Part shown: one piece after another, positions 8,032 through 17,260 of the stretch
Layout: each line of letters opens with the position of its first letter
How positions within the stretch are numbered: the first letter of the stretch is position 1
From: Cloacimonetes bacterium UBA6081
GTDB lineage: Bacteria; Cloacimonadota; Cloacimonadia; Cloacimonadales; Cloacimonadaceae
Length of the DNA: 64,000 nt
NCBI GenBank assembly: GCA_002428685.1
Contig: DIXL01000085.1
Span: 88,076-152,075 of the forward strand
Direction of reading: 5' to 3'
Translations under genes and position numbers: made by a program
The notes under the pieces: generated by a model
Databases searched by the model: none
Told to the model about the DNA's origin: nothing
Seen by the model: only the letters and a program-made list of their open reading frames with translations

Positions 8032-9420
8032 CTAAAATCGTCTCATACCAGGGCCACTATTCGTTTGGGTAGTAGTAGTTGTTTTAGCATCTTTGTAATT
8101 AACTCCGATTATTAATACTGCCTTAGCATCAATCCCATCCAATACTTCCACATTGGCTCCATCGGAAATACCGGTCTTTACGGGAAGCGGTTTGGGTGTA
8201 TTTCCATCCATAACCCATACAACACTGGTTTTGGATTTAAGCCTGTTGCCTGTCATGCCAGCATTCATAGTTCCAGCATTGCTTTTTGCTCTTTGCATCG
8301 CCGGATTTTTTGTTGCTGATTTAGCAATGGAGTTTAGCTTGGGACTGTCGTTATTTATGCTTTTGGGAGTTCCGGATTTAATTGATTCGTTTTTTGCAGG
8401 GTTCTGAGCCTCTGCTTTCGCTTTTGCAGCGGCTGCCATCATAGCATTTTTTCCTGCATTAAGCAGTTCATCATCCCATTTTAGCCCAAATAATTCCCAG
8501 ATTTCCTTACTTGGTTTAAACCTGGTGGCAGATTCGGGAATGCGCAGGGCATTATCTTTGGACTGGATAACAATTGTTACGTTTGTAGTCATCCCCGGAA
8601 GCAACTTTCGCTCGGGATTGCTGGCATCAATTATCACGCTGTAGGAAACAACATTGGATTCTGTATTGGGATTCAGCCTGATCTGTTTCACTTCTCCGTT
8701 GAATTTATTGGCAGGATGTGCATCCACACTAAATTCTACCGGTAAGCCAACTTGAATCTTTCCGATGTCAGCTTCATCCACATTGGCGGTAATTTGCATC
8801 TGATCAAGGTTGTTGGCAATGGTAAAGAGTGTGGGGGAACTCATGCTGGCTGCCACAGTTTGCCCTTCATCCACATCCCGCGAAACAATTACTCCATCAA
8901 TGGGGCTGGTAATATAGGCATTGTCCAGATTCTTCTGAGCTCTTTGTAAGGTTAGCCTTGCGTTGGCAACGTTTTGCTTCGCTGTATCCGCCTTAAACTG
9001 GGCTTTTAAAACGTCGTATTCGGGAGTCATGTTCTTTTTAAGCAATTCTTTCAGCAAGTCGTAATCCAACTGAGCTTCATTCATAGCAGTAATAGCCTTT
9101 GCCAAGTCCCCTTTAGTGGCTTCCAGATTTGTCTGCAAAATTTCGGTATCAAGTTTTGCCAGGAGTTCGCCCTTTTTCACCCTGTCATTAAAATCCTTGT
9201 AAATCTTGGCGATTTTGCCACTAACTTCGGTTCCCACGGTTACCAGCACATAGGGATTCAGCGAACCGGTAGCGGTTACGACTTCTCTTATTTCGCCAGA
9301 GGTGGGAGTTGCAGTTCTCCATTCAGGCTGATTTTTGGCTTTACGATAGCGTCCCCAGATGATTATAGCGGCTACAATAAGCGCAACTACCACGAGATAC
9401 TTAATATACTTTTTCATCAT
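8032..9420 (-). CDS. MacA/HlyD-like periplasmic adaptor
   Basis: A 462-aa membrane-fusion protein. It has an N-terminal membrane anchor (about residues 4-22), a lipoyl half (EVSGKIAKIYKDFNDRVKKG), an alpha-helical hairpin (about 95-170), the second lipoyl half (SPIDGVIVSRDVDEGQTV), a beta-barrel (about 205-300) and a membrane-proximal domain at the C-terminus. An unusual low-complexity insert rich in Ala, Lys, Ser and Asn (about residues 328-400) splits the barrel from the last domain; ordinary MacA proteins are about 370-390 aa. It would link the ABC pair to the TolC-like channel encoded 28 nt upstream. Confidence 0.9.
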   Translation of the reverse strand: MMKKYIKYLVVVALIVAAIIIWGRYRKAKNQPEWRTATPTSGEIREVVTATGSLNPYVLVTVGTEVSGKIAKIYKDFNDRVKKGELLAKLDTEILQTNLEATKGDLAKAITAMNEAQLDYDLLKELLKKNMTPEYDVLKAQFKADTAKQNVANARLTLQRAQKNLDNAYITSPIDGVIVSRDVDEGQTVAASMSSPTLFTIANNLDQMQITANVDEADIGKIQVGLPVEFSVDAHPANKFNGEVKQIRLNPNTESNVVSYSVIIDASNPERKLLPGMTTNVTIVIQSKDNALRIPESATRFKPSKEIWELFGLKWDDELLNAGKNAMMAAAAKAKAEAQNPAKNESIKSGTPKSINNDSPKLNSIAKSATKNPAMQRAKSNAGTMNAGMTGNRLKSKTSVVWVMDGNTPKPLPVKTGISDGANVEVLDGIDAKAVLIIGVNYKDAKTTTTTQTNSGPGMRRF

Positions 9421-9448
9421 TTTTCCTATAGACTTGATTTTCTTTTTC

Positions 9449-10693
9449 TTACCACTTTCCTAATATCGGTTCGGAAAGAAGGTGGTTGATGGCTTCCTGT
9501 TTGGCAATAATCTGATAACGATTGGCATTATAAGCGATGTCGGCATCAATGTAATCGGTGCGGGTTTTATCCAGCTCCAGCAATTCTATCAAACCAAGCC
9601 TGTAGCGTTCTTCGGCTTGGGTAATCTGTTCGCGGGATTGAGCCAGCTTATCCGTGTAGAGTTCATTCATCCTTAGCAGGTATTGCAATTCCTGCACGTT
9701 ACTATTGTAATCACGCAGAATCTGATCGTTTTTTTCATCTACTGCAAGCTTTGATAGCTGGCGGATAATTTTGGTGCGGGAAGTGTTTTCCCCGTTTTTA
9801 AAATAGTTCAAAAGTGGGTAGCTGAGCGAAAGGCTAACCCCATGATTGGTATTGTATCGGTCAAAATCAAAATCTGCTCCGCTTACGGTTCTATCATAGT
9901 TATAAGCAAGATTTACCCTGGGAAAATTATCCAGCTTATTCTGTTTCAGCTCCAGTTCGTTGCGTTTCAATTCTTGATTTAAGATAATCACATCAGCGGT
10001 TTTCTCAGGTGCACAACTGGGTAACTGTTTATCCAAAACTGGCTCCAGATCGGCCAATTGATAGCCTTCATCGTTCATCTGCACCAGCGCAAACAGCCGG
10101 CTACGGGCATTGGAAATTGTGTTTTCCAGCTGCATTATGGCAATATTGGAATTCAGAACGGCAATCTCGCTTTGTTTAACCTCAAAAGGGGTGGTTTTAC
10201 CCAGTTGCAACATTACCTTGCTCTGCTCCCACACCCGGGTTTGAATCTGCAGGTTTTCTTCCAGAGAACTGCGCTGCCTGGCTGCGTTTAACACTTCTAT
10301 ATAGGCAGTAAACACCTGATAGGCATAGCTGCGACGGGCACTATTCAACCTCAGCTCTGCAATTCTATTTTCCAGAGAAGCATAACGGTAATTAAAATAA
10401 CTTGCATCGTTTAAACTGATAGTTTTGCTGATGGATAGTCCAGCAGAACTACTTAGCTTGTCTCCACCGGGAAGAGGATCAAAATCCTTCTTTACTCCCG
10501 CATTAGCAGATGCATCGGGAAGTAAATTCCATTTTGCCGAATTTAACGAAGAGGTGGCAGAAGCACTGTTCAATTCGCTCTTTTGCAAACTGAAACTTTG
10601 CTTCATTCCATGGCTGATAAGGTCGTCCAATTGATACTGTTGCGCTACCAGAAACACAGGCAGTAGCAGGATAATTACTATGATAGTTCTCAT
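9449..10693 (-). CDS. TolC-family outer membrane channel
   Basis: A 414-aa outer membrane efflux protein. The Sec signal peptide is MRTIIVIILLLPVFLVAQ with cleavage near residue 18. Two repeats of long coiled-coil helices and strands follow (the second begins near residue 200). The ATG at 10693 is chosen because AGAGGGGAA precedes it and it gives a clean signal peptide; the frame is open to 10765. It is the first gene of the exporter operon TolC-adaptor-ATPase-permease. The partner assignment rests on gene order. Confidence 0.9.
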   Translation of the reverse strand: MRTIIVIILLLPVFLVAQQYQLDDLISHGMKQSFSLQKSELNSASATSSLNSAKWNLLPDASANAGVKKDFDPLPGGDKLSSSAGLSISKTISLNDASYFNYRYASLENRIAELRLNSARRSYAYQVFTAYIEVLNAARQRSSLEENLQIQTRVWEQSKVMLQLGKTTPFEVKQSEIAVLNSNIAIMQLENTISNARSRLFALVQMNDEGYQLADLEPVLDKQLPSCAPEKTADVIILNQELKRNELELKQNKLDNFPRVNLAYNYDRTVSGADFDFDRYNTNHGVSLSLSYPLLNYFKNGENTSRTKIIRQLSKLAVDEKNDQILRDYNSNVQELQYLLRMNELYTDKLAQSREQITQAEERYRLGLIELLELDKTRTDYIDADIAYNANRYQIIAKQEAINHLLSEPILGKW

Positions 10694-11004
10694 TTCCCCT
10701 CTAATCAATCTTATTTTTTTAAAACATATAAAACAAATCTGTTCATTGGTGGATTCTGATTCCACTCTTATATACTAAGGCTGTGGTAGTATCCTGCAAA
10801 GAATTATTTCGCCCCTGCCTGAAACATGGTTTTAATACGGAATTATTATGGACTAAGTCCGTATTTATTCTGTATTGATACCGTAATTAGAGCAAGGAAG
10901 AACTTTTATAGATGGTTAGCTTTAACTGCCTAAGAAATCTCTTGCCTTTAAAGCGGCCTGCATTTTTTTGGCTTTTATAAACTAAATCAATATAGGAGAT
11001 AATA
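10694..11004. promoter_or_regulatory. Divergent regulatory region with nested palindromes
   Basis: A 311-bp gap between the divergent exporter operon and argF. AATACGGA (10834-10841) and TCCGTATT (10858-10865) form a perfect 8-bp inverted repeat, inside which GGACTAAGTCC (10850-10860) is itself palindromic. This could be an operator or an RNA hairpin in the argF leader. I see no convincing match to the E. coli ARG box. No gene is evident in the gap. AGGAGATA precedes the argF start. Confidence 0.4.
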
Positions 11005-12006
11005 ATGGCTTTCAATCTTAGAAACCGCCACTTCCTCACCCTGATGGATTTTAGCCCCAAAGAGATTCAATTCCTGCTGGATTTGTCGCTGGAGCTTAAA
11101 AAAGCAAAATATGCCGGAACCGAACAGCAAAAACTAAAGGGCAAAAACATCGCCCTCATCTTTGAAAAAGACAGCACCCGCACCCGCTGTGCTTTTGAAG
11201 TTGCAGCTTTGGATCAAGGTGCTCACGTAACTTATCTTGGCCCCACCGGAAGCCAAATGGGCAAGAAAGAATCCATTGCCGATACCGCCAGAGTGCTGGG
11301 ACGCATGTATGACGGTATAGAATACCGCGGTTATGGACAGGAAATTGTGGAAGAACTTGCCAAATACGCCGGTGTGCCGGTTTGGAACGGCCTGACAACC
11401 GAAGACCACCCCACCCAGGTTTTGGCCGATTTTATGACTGCTATGGAACACCTGAATAAGCCTACCAATGAAATGGTGTTTGTGTATGCAGGAGATGGTC
11501 GAAATAACGTGGCAAATGCTCTGATGATCGGAGCGGCTAAAACCGGAATGGACTTCCGTATTGTAGCCCCCAAATCCCTGTTCCCCGAAAAGAATCTGCT
11601 GGCCAAATGCAAAGAAGCAGCCAAAGAAACCGGTGCTAAGATTACCATTACAGACGACATTGCCAAAGGCGTTAAAGGCGCAGATGTGATCTATACCGAC
11701 GTTTGGGTTTCCATGGGCGAACCGGATAGCGTTTGGGAAAGCCGGATAAAACTGCTGAAACCCTATCAGGTGAATGCAGCCATGATGAAACTAACCGGCA
11801 AAACCACTACCCTCTTTATGCACTGCCTGCCTGCTTTCCACGATCTGAAAACCAAGATTGGTAAAGAAATTTACGAAAAGTATGGCCTTAAGGGCATGGA
11901 AGTATCGGATGAAGTGTTCGAAGGGCCAAATTCCGTAGTCTTTGATGAAGCCGAAAACCGCATGCACACCATTAAAGCTGTGATGGTGGCTACGCTGGGA
12001 GCATAA
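11005..12006 (+). CDS. argF: Ornithine carbamoyltransferase
   Basis: Makes citrulline from ornithine and carbamoyl phosphate, or runs in reverse in arginine/citrulline fermentation. The 333 aa are normal. The carbamoyl-phosphate motif STRTR is at residues 57-61, HPTQ follows near 136, and the ornithine side is covered by DVWVSMGE and HCLPAFHD. The ornithine loop separates it from the aspartate enzyme, which is present separately at 32174-33106. The gene stands alone, with a likely terminator downstream, so anabolic or catabolic use cannot be decided. AGGAG lies 8 nt before the start. Confidence 0.95.
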   Translation: MAFNLRNRHFLTLMDFSPKEIQFLLDLSLELKKAKYAGTEQQKLKGKNIALIFEKDSTRTRCAFEVAALDQGAHVTYLGPTGSQMGKKESIADTARVLGRMYDGIEYRGYGQEIVEELAKYAGVPVWNGLTTEDHPTQVLADFMTAMEHLNKPTNEMVFVYAGDGRNNVANALMIGAAKTGMDFRIVAPKSLFPEKNLLAKCKEAAKETGAKITITDDIAKGVKGADVIYTDVWVSMGEPDSVWESRIKLLKPYQVNAAMMKLTGKTTTLFMHCLPAFHDLKTKIGKEIYEKYGLKGMEVSDEVFEGPNSVVFDEAENRMHTIKAVMVATLGA

Positions 12007-12055
12007 AAAAAATAAATGCATCTTAAATAGTATCAAATGCCTATCAAAAATACAC

Positions 12056-12090
12056 TCCCGGAGTTTAACTGCTTCGGGATTGTTGTTTTT
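12056..12090 (+). terminator. Possible terminator after argF
   Basis: A TCCCG/CGGGA stem (12056-12060 with 12075-12079) with an imperfect interior, followed by TTGTTGTTTTT. It lies about 50 nt after the argF stop. The stem is short, so the call is moderate. Confidence 0.5.
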
Positions 12091-12130
12091 AGTCTCCTAA
12101 TCTCAATTGAGTCTCCACATATATATAGAC
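12091..12130 (+). promoter_or_regulatory. Direct repeats and palindrome before gene at 12159
   Basis: Two AGTCTCC repeats (12091-12097 and 12110-12116) flank and touch the palindrome CTCAATTGAG (12102-12111). An AT-rich ATATATATAG follows and could serve as the -10 element. The arrangement suggests a protein-binding site controlling the small gene downstream. Confidence 0.3.
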
Positions 12131-12158
12131 GATGAAGTATCTAAAAAAGGAGACAACC

Positions 12159-12596
12159 ATGAAAGTTCAATTTAAAAACATGTTGAAGGCTTACAGTGGC
12201 ACTTGCGATGGGCTGGTTTATTATTACAATCCGCGCATTGACAAAGTTGTATGCCGCAAAAACACACGCCCCAAAGAAAGCAGTAGTAATCGCAGGCTTA
12301 GTGCAATTAGCAAAAACCTGAAATCATTACATGTATCCGATGGTTACAAGGAGGATTTGAAGCTCTATGTGGCCATGTTCGAGCAGAAACATCACGAAGA
12401 CAAGCTGGTTACCTGGAGCAATGCCTTCAACAAACTGATGTTTGCCATGGCCAAACAAAATAATCTTGATCTTGCCATCCTAACCCGTGAACAAATCTAT
12501 GCTAACAACCTGCCCTGCATAAGCATAGCCCAAAGTGTGGAAGCGGGATTACTTCCCCACGTAGATGGCTATCAACGTTTAATGAGTAATATGTAG
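12159..12596 (+). CDS. Uncharacterised small protein
   Basis: A 145-aa protein I do not recognise. No signal peptide or membrane segment is visible. It is basic at the N-terminus (an RKNTRPKESSSNRR stretch near 40-53) and helical-looking afterwards, which suggests a cytoplasmic or nucleic-acid-contacting protein, but that is only a guess. The ATG at 12159 is preferred over 12132 because AAAAAAGGAGACAACC sits directly before it. It lies between argF and the V-ATPase operon with about 78 nt to the latter, and probably has its own promoter. Confidence 0.75.
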   Translation: MKVQFKNMLKAYSGTCDGLVYYYNPRIDKVVCRKNTRPKESSSNRRLSAISKNLKSLHVSDGYKEDLKLYVAMFEQKHHEDKLVTWSNAFNKLMFAMAKQNNLDLAILTREQIYANNLPCISIAQSVEAGLLPHVDGYQRLMSNM

Positions 12597-12615
12597 AATC
12601 TCCTCGATAAACTGA

Positions 12616-12644
12616 TTGACACAAAAAGCCATTAATATAGTTTG
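12616..12644 (+). promoter_or_regulatory. Candidate promoter of the V-ATPase operon
   Basis: TTGACA at 12616-12621 with ATAGTTTG starting 21 nt later (12637). The same geometry (TTGACM, then an A/T-rich NNNNTTTR box at +21) is seen before htpG, tRNA-Arg and pyrB. The -10 side resembles the Bacteroidota -7 box TAnnTTTG more than TATAAT. Confidence 0.45.
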
Positions 12645-12674
12645 GAATCAAAGTGAAATTACTGGAGAAATAAT

Positions 12675-13280
12675 ATGAACGACCAGTTGCAAGACCTTTT
12701 AAAGCGTATATATGAAGAAGGCGTGGCAAAAGCCAATGCCGAAGCTGAAAAGATTATTAACGAGGCCAAGGCAAAAGCTGATGAGCTAATTGCCAATGCC
12801 ACTGCCGAAGCGGCTAACACTATTGCGGCGGCGGAAAAACAAGCGGCTGACATGAAAAAGAACACGGAATCAGACCTTAGCATGGCTGCCAACCACTCTC
12901 TAAATGCGGTAAAGCAAAAAATCACCGAACTAATCCTGTCTCAAACGCTAAACGCCAAACTTGGAGCCACTTTCAACGATGCAGAATTTCTGAAAAAGCT
13001 GATCTATGAAGCTCTGACTGCCTGGAAGGCTAATAGTGCATCCGGTACTATCACAATTAGCGAAGCTATGAAACCTAGGCTGGATGATTATTACCTGAAC
13101 TCCCTGAAAGTGCTGTTTGACAACAAACTACAGATTGATTTCAGCCCCACTATGAAGCACGGATTTAGCCTGGCACCAGCGGACGGAACCTATAAACTGA
13201 GCTTTAATGATGAGGATTTTGCCAATCTGTTCAAAACTTATTTGCGCCCGCGCACCAAAGAGTTGCTCTTTGGGTCTTAA
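12675..13280 (+). CDS. atpE: V-type ATPase subunit E
   Basis: Peripheral stalk subunit, 201 aa. The long N-terminal coiled coil (about residues 1-90) is rich in Ala, Glu and Lys (AKANAEAEKIINEAKAKADE); a globular C-terminal domain follows, as in family E. It is the first gene of the cluster E-DUF2764-A-B-D-I-K, with 3 nt to the next gene. There is no separate subunit G/H gene for the second stalk helix in this cluster. Confidence 0.88.
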   Translation: MNDQLQDLLKRIYEEGVAKANAEAEKIINEAKAKADELIANATAEAANTIAAAEKQAADMKKNTESDLSMAANHSLNAVKQKITELILSQTLNAKLGATFNDAEFLKKLIYEALTAWKANSASGTITISEAMKPRLDDYYLNSLKVLFDNKLQIDFSPTMKHGFSLAPADGTYKLSFNDEDFANLFKTYLRPRTKELLFGS

Positions 13281-13283
13281 ACC

Positions 13284-14171
13284 ATGAATCAGGAATACTT
13301 TTATTTTATCTCTGGGTTGCCAAACATCAGTTTTGAAGATACAAAACAGGTGTTGACGATAGAGCAGTTTCGGATAGAAGCAAAAACGCAGCTAAGTGCA
13401 TCGGATTTTTCCCTATTGGCGATTATGCACCTGCCTCAGGATTTGGACAATCTGCTGGCTGTGCTGTATAAAACCAAAACAGGGCTAAATCCTGAAGGGC
13501 TTTTTGCTGAAAGCGACTGGGAAAACTATCTGGCCTATCTAAAAGCCGTGATGGATAATCCCCGCCTGGAATGCCCTGCCGAGTTCTCTGCTTTGCCTCA
13601 GTTTGTGTCTGATACCATAAGCAAGGTATTGAATCAGGAAGATAGACAAGAGCTTATCGTAACAGAACAAGAACTTGTGGAGCAGTTTTATGCTTGGGCT
13701 GCCAAGCACCACAATCAGTTTATTGTGCAGTGGTTTGCCTATGATGCTCATCTGCGCAATATTCTATCTGCCATATCAGGTAGGAAATTTAACCTGCCCT
13801 ATGCAAAGTATCTGGTGGGCAAAGATGAAACTGTGGACAAACTGGCCAAAAGCCATGCGGCTGATTTTGGTTTGGGCAAGGCTGATGAATTGTTTGAAGC
13901 TTTAACCCGGATCTATGAACAGAATAACATTTTATTTAGAGAAAAAGGATACGATGTCCTGCGCTGGAAATGGATTGATAACCAGAACTTCTTCAATTAC
14001 TTTAATATTGACCGCATACTGGGTTATTATTGCAAGCTGCGCATCCTTTCCCGTTGGCTGAAGGCCGATCCAAACCTTGGAAAAGAAGTTTTTCATGATA
14101 CTCTGGATGCTTTACAAAACAGCTTTTCCTTTCCCGAAGATTTTAACATTAAAAGCGTAAAGAAACATTAG
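13284..14171 (+). CDS. DUF2764-type V-ATPase-cluster protein
   Basis: A 295-aa, mostly helical, cytoplasmic protein starting MNQEYFYFISGLPN. Its position between E and A, and its form, match the DUF2764 protein found in V-ATPase clusters of Bacteroidota, spirochaetes and chlamydiae. The cluster lacks a recognisable subunit C (AC39), so this protein may take the role of C, joining the rotor to the membrane ring. That role is an inference from gene order and absence. Confidence 0.75.
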   Translation: MNQEYFYFISGLPNISFEDTKQVLTIEQFRIEAKTQLSASDFSLLAIMHLPQDLDNLLAVLYKTKTGLNPEGLFAESDWENYLAYLKAVMDNPRLECPAEFSALPQFVSDTISKVLNQEDRQELIVTEQELVEQFYAWAAKHHNQFIVQWFAYDAHLRNILSAISGRKFNLPYAKYLVGKDETVDKLAKSHAADFGLGKADELFEALTRIYEQNNILFREKGYDVLRWKWIDNQNFFNYFNIDRILGYYCKLRILSRWLKADPNLGKEVFHDTLDALQNSFSFPEDFNIKSVKKH

Positions 14172-14183
14172 AAGGTAATAGAT

Positions 14184-15938
14184 ATGACCAAAGGAATCGT
14201 AAAAGGTATTATCGCCAACCTCGTTTTTGTAGAGGTGGATGGCCCTGTGGCACAAAACGAGATTTGCTATATTAATCTGGAAGGCACAAAGTTGATGGCT
14301 GAGGTAATAAAAGTGATGGGAAACGTGGCCTATACGCAAGTGTTTGAAAGCACTCGCGGCCTAAAACCGGGTGCCCCGGTGGAATTTACCAAACATATGT
14401 TGCAGGTGAAACTTGGACCCGGAATGCTATCCAAAAACTATGACGGCTTGCAAGACGACCTTAACAAAATGGAAGGCATGTTCCTTACCCGCGGAGAATA
14501 CACCGATCCCCTGGATGAAACTGCGCTGTGGGATTTTACACCCCTTGTAAAAGTAGGTGATGAAGTTGGAGCAGGTGATTGGCTTGGTGAAGTTCCCGAA
14601 AATTGGTTGAAACACAAAATCATGCTTCCCTTTGTGATGGAAGATAAATACAAGATCACCTGGATTGCTGATGCCGGTAAGTATCGCATTATAGACACAA
14701 TTGCCAAGGTGGAAAACAGCGAAGGCCAAAGCCAGGATATCACCATGGTTCAATATTGGCCGGTAAAATTGGCGGTTCACTGCTACAAACACAAGCCACG
14801 TCCCTTTAAAATGATGGAAACAGGGATGCGCTGTATTGATACCCTAAATCCCATTGCCGAAGGTGGAACAGGCTTTACTCCCGGGCCGTTCGGAGCCGGA
14901 AAAACCGTGTTGCAGCATCTGATCTCACAACATGCAGAAGCAGATTTGATAATAGTTGCTGCCTGTGGAGAACGTGCCAATGAAGTGGTGGAACTATTTG
15001 TAGATTTCCCCAAATTGGAAGACCCTCGCACCGGGCGCAAGTTGATTGAACGCACCATTATTATCTGCAACACCTCAAACATGCCTGTGGCAGCACGTGA
15101 AGCCTCGGTTTACACCGCTATGTCCATAGCCGAATATTATCGCAGTATGGGCTTAAGAATCCTTTTGCTGGCAGATTCCACCTCGCGTTGGGCTCAAGCC
15201 TTGCGTGAAATGAGCAACCGCATGGAAGAATTGCCTGGCCCCGATGCCTATCCCATGGACTTGCCTGCTATTATTTCAAACTTCTATTCCCGCGCCGGAT
15301 ATGTGAATCTGAACAACGATGTCCCCGGCTCAATCACTTTTTTGGGAGCTGTTTCTCCTCCCGGCGGAAACTTGAAAGAACCTGTTACGGAAGCGACCAA
15401 AAAGGTGGCACGCTGTTTTTACAGTCTGTCGCAGGAACGCGCTGACAGTAAACGCTACCCCGCGGTTGACCCCATTGATTCCTATTCCAAATACCTTGAT
15501 TATGAGGAAGTTCAGGACTATCTGAACAAACACATCCATCCGCATTGGGTGCAGGATGTTTTGCTTACCAAGAACTATCTGCTGCGCGGCAAAGAAGCCA
15601 GCGATCAGATAAACATTTTGGGTGATGACGGAGTCCCCTTGGAATATCATGACCGCATGTGGAAAAGCGAGGTGATAGACAGAATCATCCTGATGCAAGA
15701 TGGTTTTGATAAAATTGACAAAGCCACCCCTATGAAACGTCAGGCTTATATGCTGGAAATGGTGTTGAGCGTGTGCAAAACCGGCTTTGGGTTTGAGTCT
15801 TACGAAGACGTTCAACCCTTCTATTCACGCATGATAAACACTCTTAAGCAGATGAATTATACCGAGTTTTTAAGCGAAGGATTTAAAGAATACGAATCCC
15901 AACTCAATTCCATTGTGGAAGAAAGGAAGGTGAAATAA
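14184..15938 (+). CDS. atpA: V-type ATPase catalytic subunit A
   Basis: The 584 aa carry the V-type non-homologous insert and the nucleotide site. The P-loop GPFGAGKTV lies at residues 234-242 with catalytic Lys240, and the following GERANEV segment holds the catalytic Glu. DSTSRWAQALREMSNR is the family signature. Together with subunit B it forms the A3B3 head. The stop overlaps the B start by 1 nt (TAATG). The length is typical of bacterial A subunits. Confidence 0.97.
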   Translation: MTKGIVKGIIANLVFVEVDGPVAQNEICYINLEGTKLMAEVIKVMGNVAYTQVFESTRGLKPGAPVEFTKHMLQVKLGPGMLSKNYDGLQDDLNKMEGMFLTRGEYTDPLDETALWDFTPLVKVGDEVGAGDWLGEVPENWLKHKIMLPFVMEDKYKITWIADAGKYRIIDTIAKVENSEGQSQDITMVQYWPVKLAVHCYKHKPRPFKMMETGMRCIDTLNPIAEGGTGFTPGPFGAGKTVLQHLISQHAEADLIIVAACGERANEVVELFVDFPKLEDPRTGRKLIERTIIICNTSNMPVAAREASVYTAMSIAEYYRSMGLRILLLADSTSRWAQALREMSNRMEELPGPDAYPMDLPAIISNFYSRAGYVNLNNDVPGSITFLGAVSPPGGNLKEPVTEATKKVARCFYSLSQERADSKRYPAVDPIDSYSKYLDYEEVQDYLNKHIHPHWVQDVLLTKNYLLRGKEASDQINILGDDGVPLEYHDRMWKSEVIDRIILMQDGFDKIDKATPMKRQAYMLEMVLSVCKTGFGFESYEDVQPFYSRMINTLKQMNYTEFLSEGFKEYESQLNSIVEERKVK

Positions 15939-17260
15939 TGGCTGGGACTGCATTCCAAAAGATTTATACAAAACTAAATCAAATCACCAAGGCTACCTGC
16001 TCTGTTACGGCCACTGGAATAGGCTATGAAGAACTTGCCACTGTCAGCGGACGCCTGGCTCAAGTGGTGAAAATCATTGGCGACACGGTTACATTACAGA
16101 TATTTAGCGGAACCGAAAATATTGGCACCGATGCCGAAGTGATCTTCTTTGGACGTCCGCCCACGCTAAAGGTTGGTGAGCAACTTTCCGGCAGGTTCTT
16201 TAATGCTTATGGCGATCCCATTGATGGCGGACCAGCTATAGAGGGAAAAGAAGTGGAAATCGGAGGTCCCTCGGTAAACCCCGTGCGCCGTATGGAACCC
16301 TCAGAATTCATCGCAACCGGTATTGCCGGAATAGATTTGAACAACCCGCTGGTTACCGGACAAAAGATACCTTTCTTTGCCGATCCGGATCAGCCCTATA
16401 ACCAGGTGATGGCAACTGTGGCTCTCAGAGCCCAAAGCGACAAGATTATTCTGGGTGGCATGGGGCTTTCCAACGACGATTATCTATTCTATAAATCCAC
16501 CTTCGAAAATGCCGGAGTTATAGACAAGATCATCTCTTTTGTAAATACAACCGATGATCCGCCCGTGGAAAGATTGCTGGTTCCCGATATGGCCTTGGCT
16601 GCGGCAGAATACTTTGCCCTGGAAAAGAACGAAAAAGTGCTTGTCTTGCTAACAGATCTAACGCTTTACTGCGATGCGCTGTCAATAGTATCAAACCGCA
16701 TGGATCAAATTCCTTCCAAGGACAGCATGCCCGGCTCATTATATAGTGATCTGGCCAAGATTTACGAAAAAGCCGTGCAGTTTCCAGATGGTGGCTCTAT
16801 CACAATTATTGCAGTAACAACCATTTCCGGAGGCGATATCACCCATGCAATCCCAGATAACACAGGCTATATAACTGAAGGTCAGCTATTCCTGCGTAAA
16901 GATACGGACATCGGTAAGGTAATTATTGATCCTGCCAGGTCTCTTTCCCGTCTAAAGACCAAAGTTATGGGTATTAAAACTCGTGCCGATCACCCCAAAG
17001 TGATGGAAACTTCAGTGCGCCTAAATGCAGATGCCCTTAAGGCTAAAACCAAAATGGAGAACGGCTTTGACCTTACCGATTATGAAGAACGCGCCATGAA
17101 GTTTTCTCACGATTATGCCAATCAGATATTGGCAATTGATGTAAATATTGGCCCGGAAGAGATGCTGGATGTAACCTGGGGCTTGTTCCAGAAATACTTC
17201 ACGCGTGAAGAAGTGGCAATTAAAGAAGAATTTATGAAGCTCTATTGGAAAAAAGCATGA
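15938..17260 (+). CDS. atpB: V-type ATPase subunit B
   Basis: Non-catalytic nucleotide-binding subunit, 440 aa. As expected for B, the P-loop region is degenerate (IPFFADPDQPYNQ), while the family segments SNRMDQIPSKDSMPGSLYSDLA and GGDITHAIPDNTGYITEGQ are conserved. It alternates with A in the catalytic hexamer. Its stop TGA overlaps the subunit D start (ATGA). Confidence 0.96.
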   Translation: MAGTAFQKIYTKLNQITKATCSVTATGIGYEELATVSGRLAQVVKIIGDTVTLQIFSGTENIGTDAEVIFFGRPPTLKVGEQLSGRFFNAYGDPIDGGPAIEGKEVEIGGPSVNPVRRMEPSEFIATGIAGIDLNNPLVTGQKIPFFADPDQPYNQVMATVALRAQSDKIILGGMGLSNDDYLFYKSTFENAGVIDKIISFVNTTDDPPVERLLVPDMALAAAEYFALEKNEKVLVLLTDLTLYCDALSIVSNRMDQIPSKDSMPGSLYSDLAKIYEKAVQFPDGGSITIIAVTTISGGDITHAIPDNTGYITEGQLFLRKDTDIGKVIIDPARSLSRLKTKVMGIKTRADHPKVMETSVRLNADALKAKTKMENGFDLTDYEERAMKFSHDYANQILAIDVNIGPEEMLDVTWGLFQKYFTREEVAIKEEFMKLYWKKA

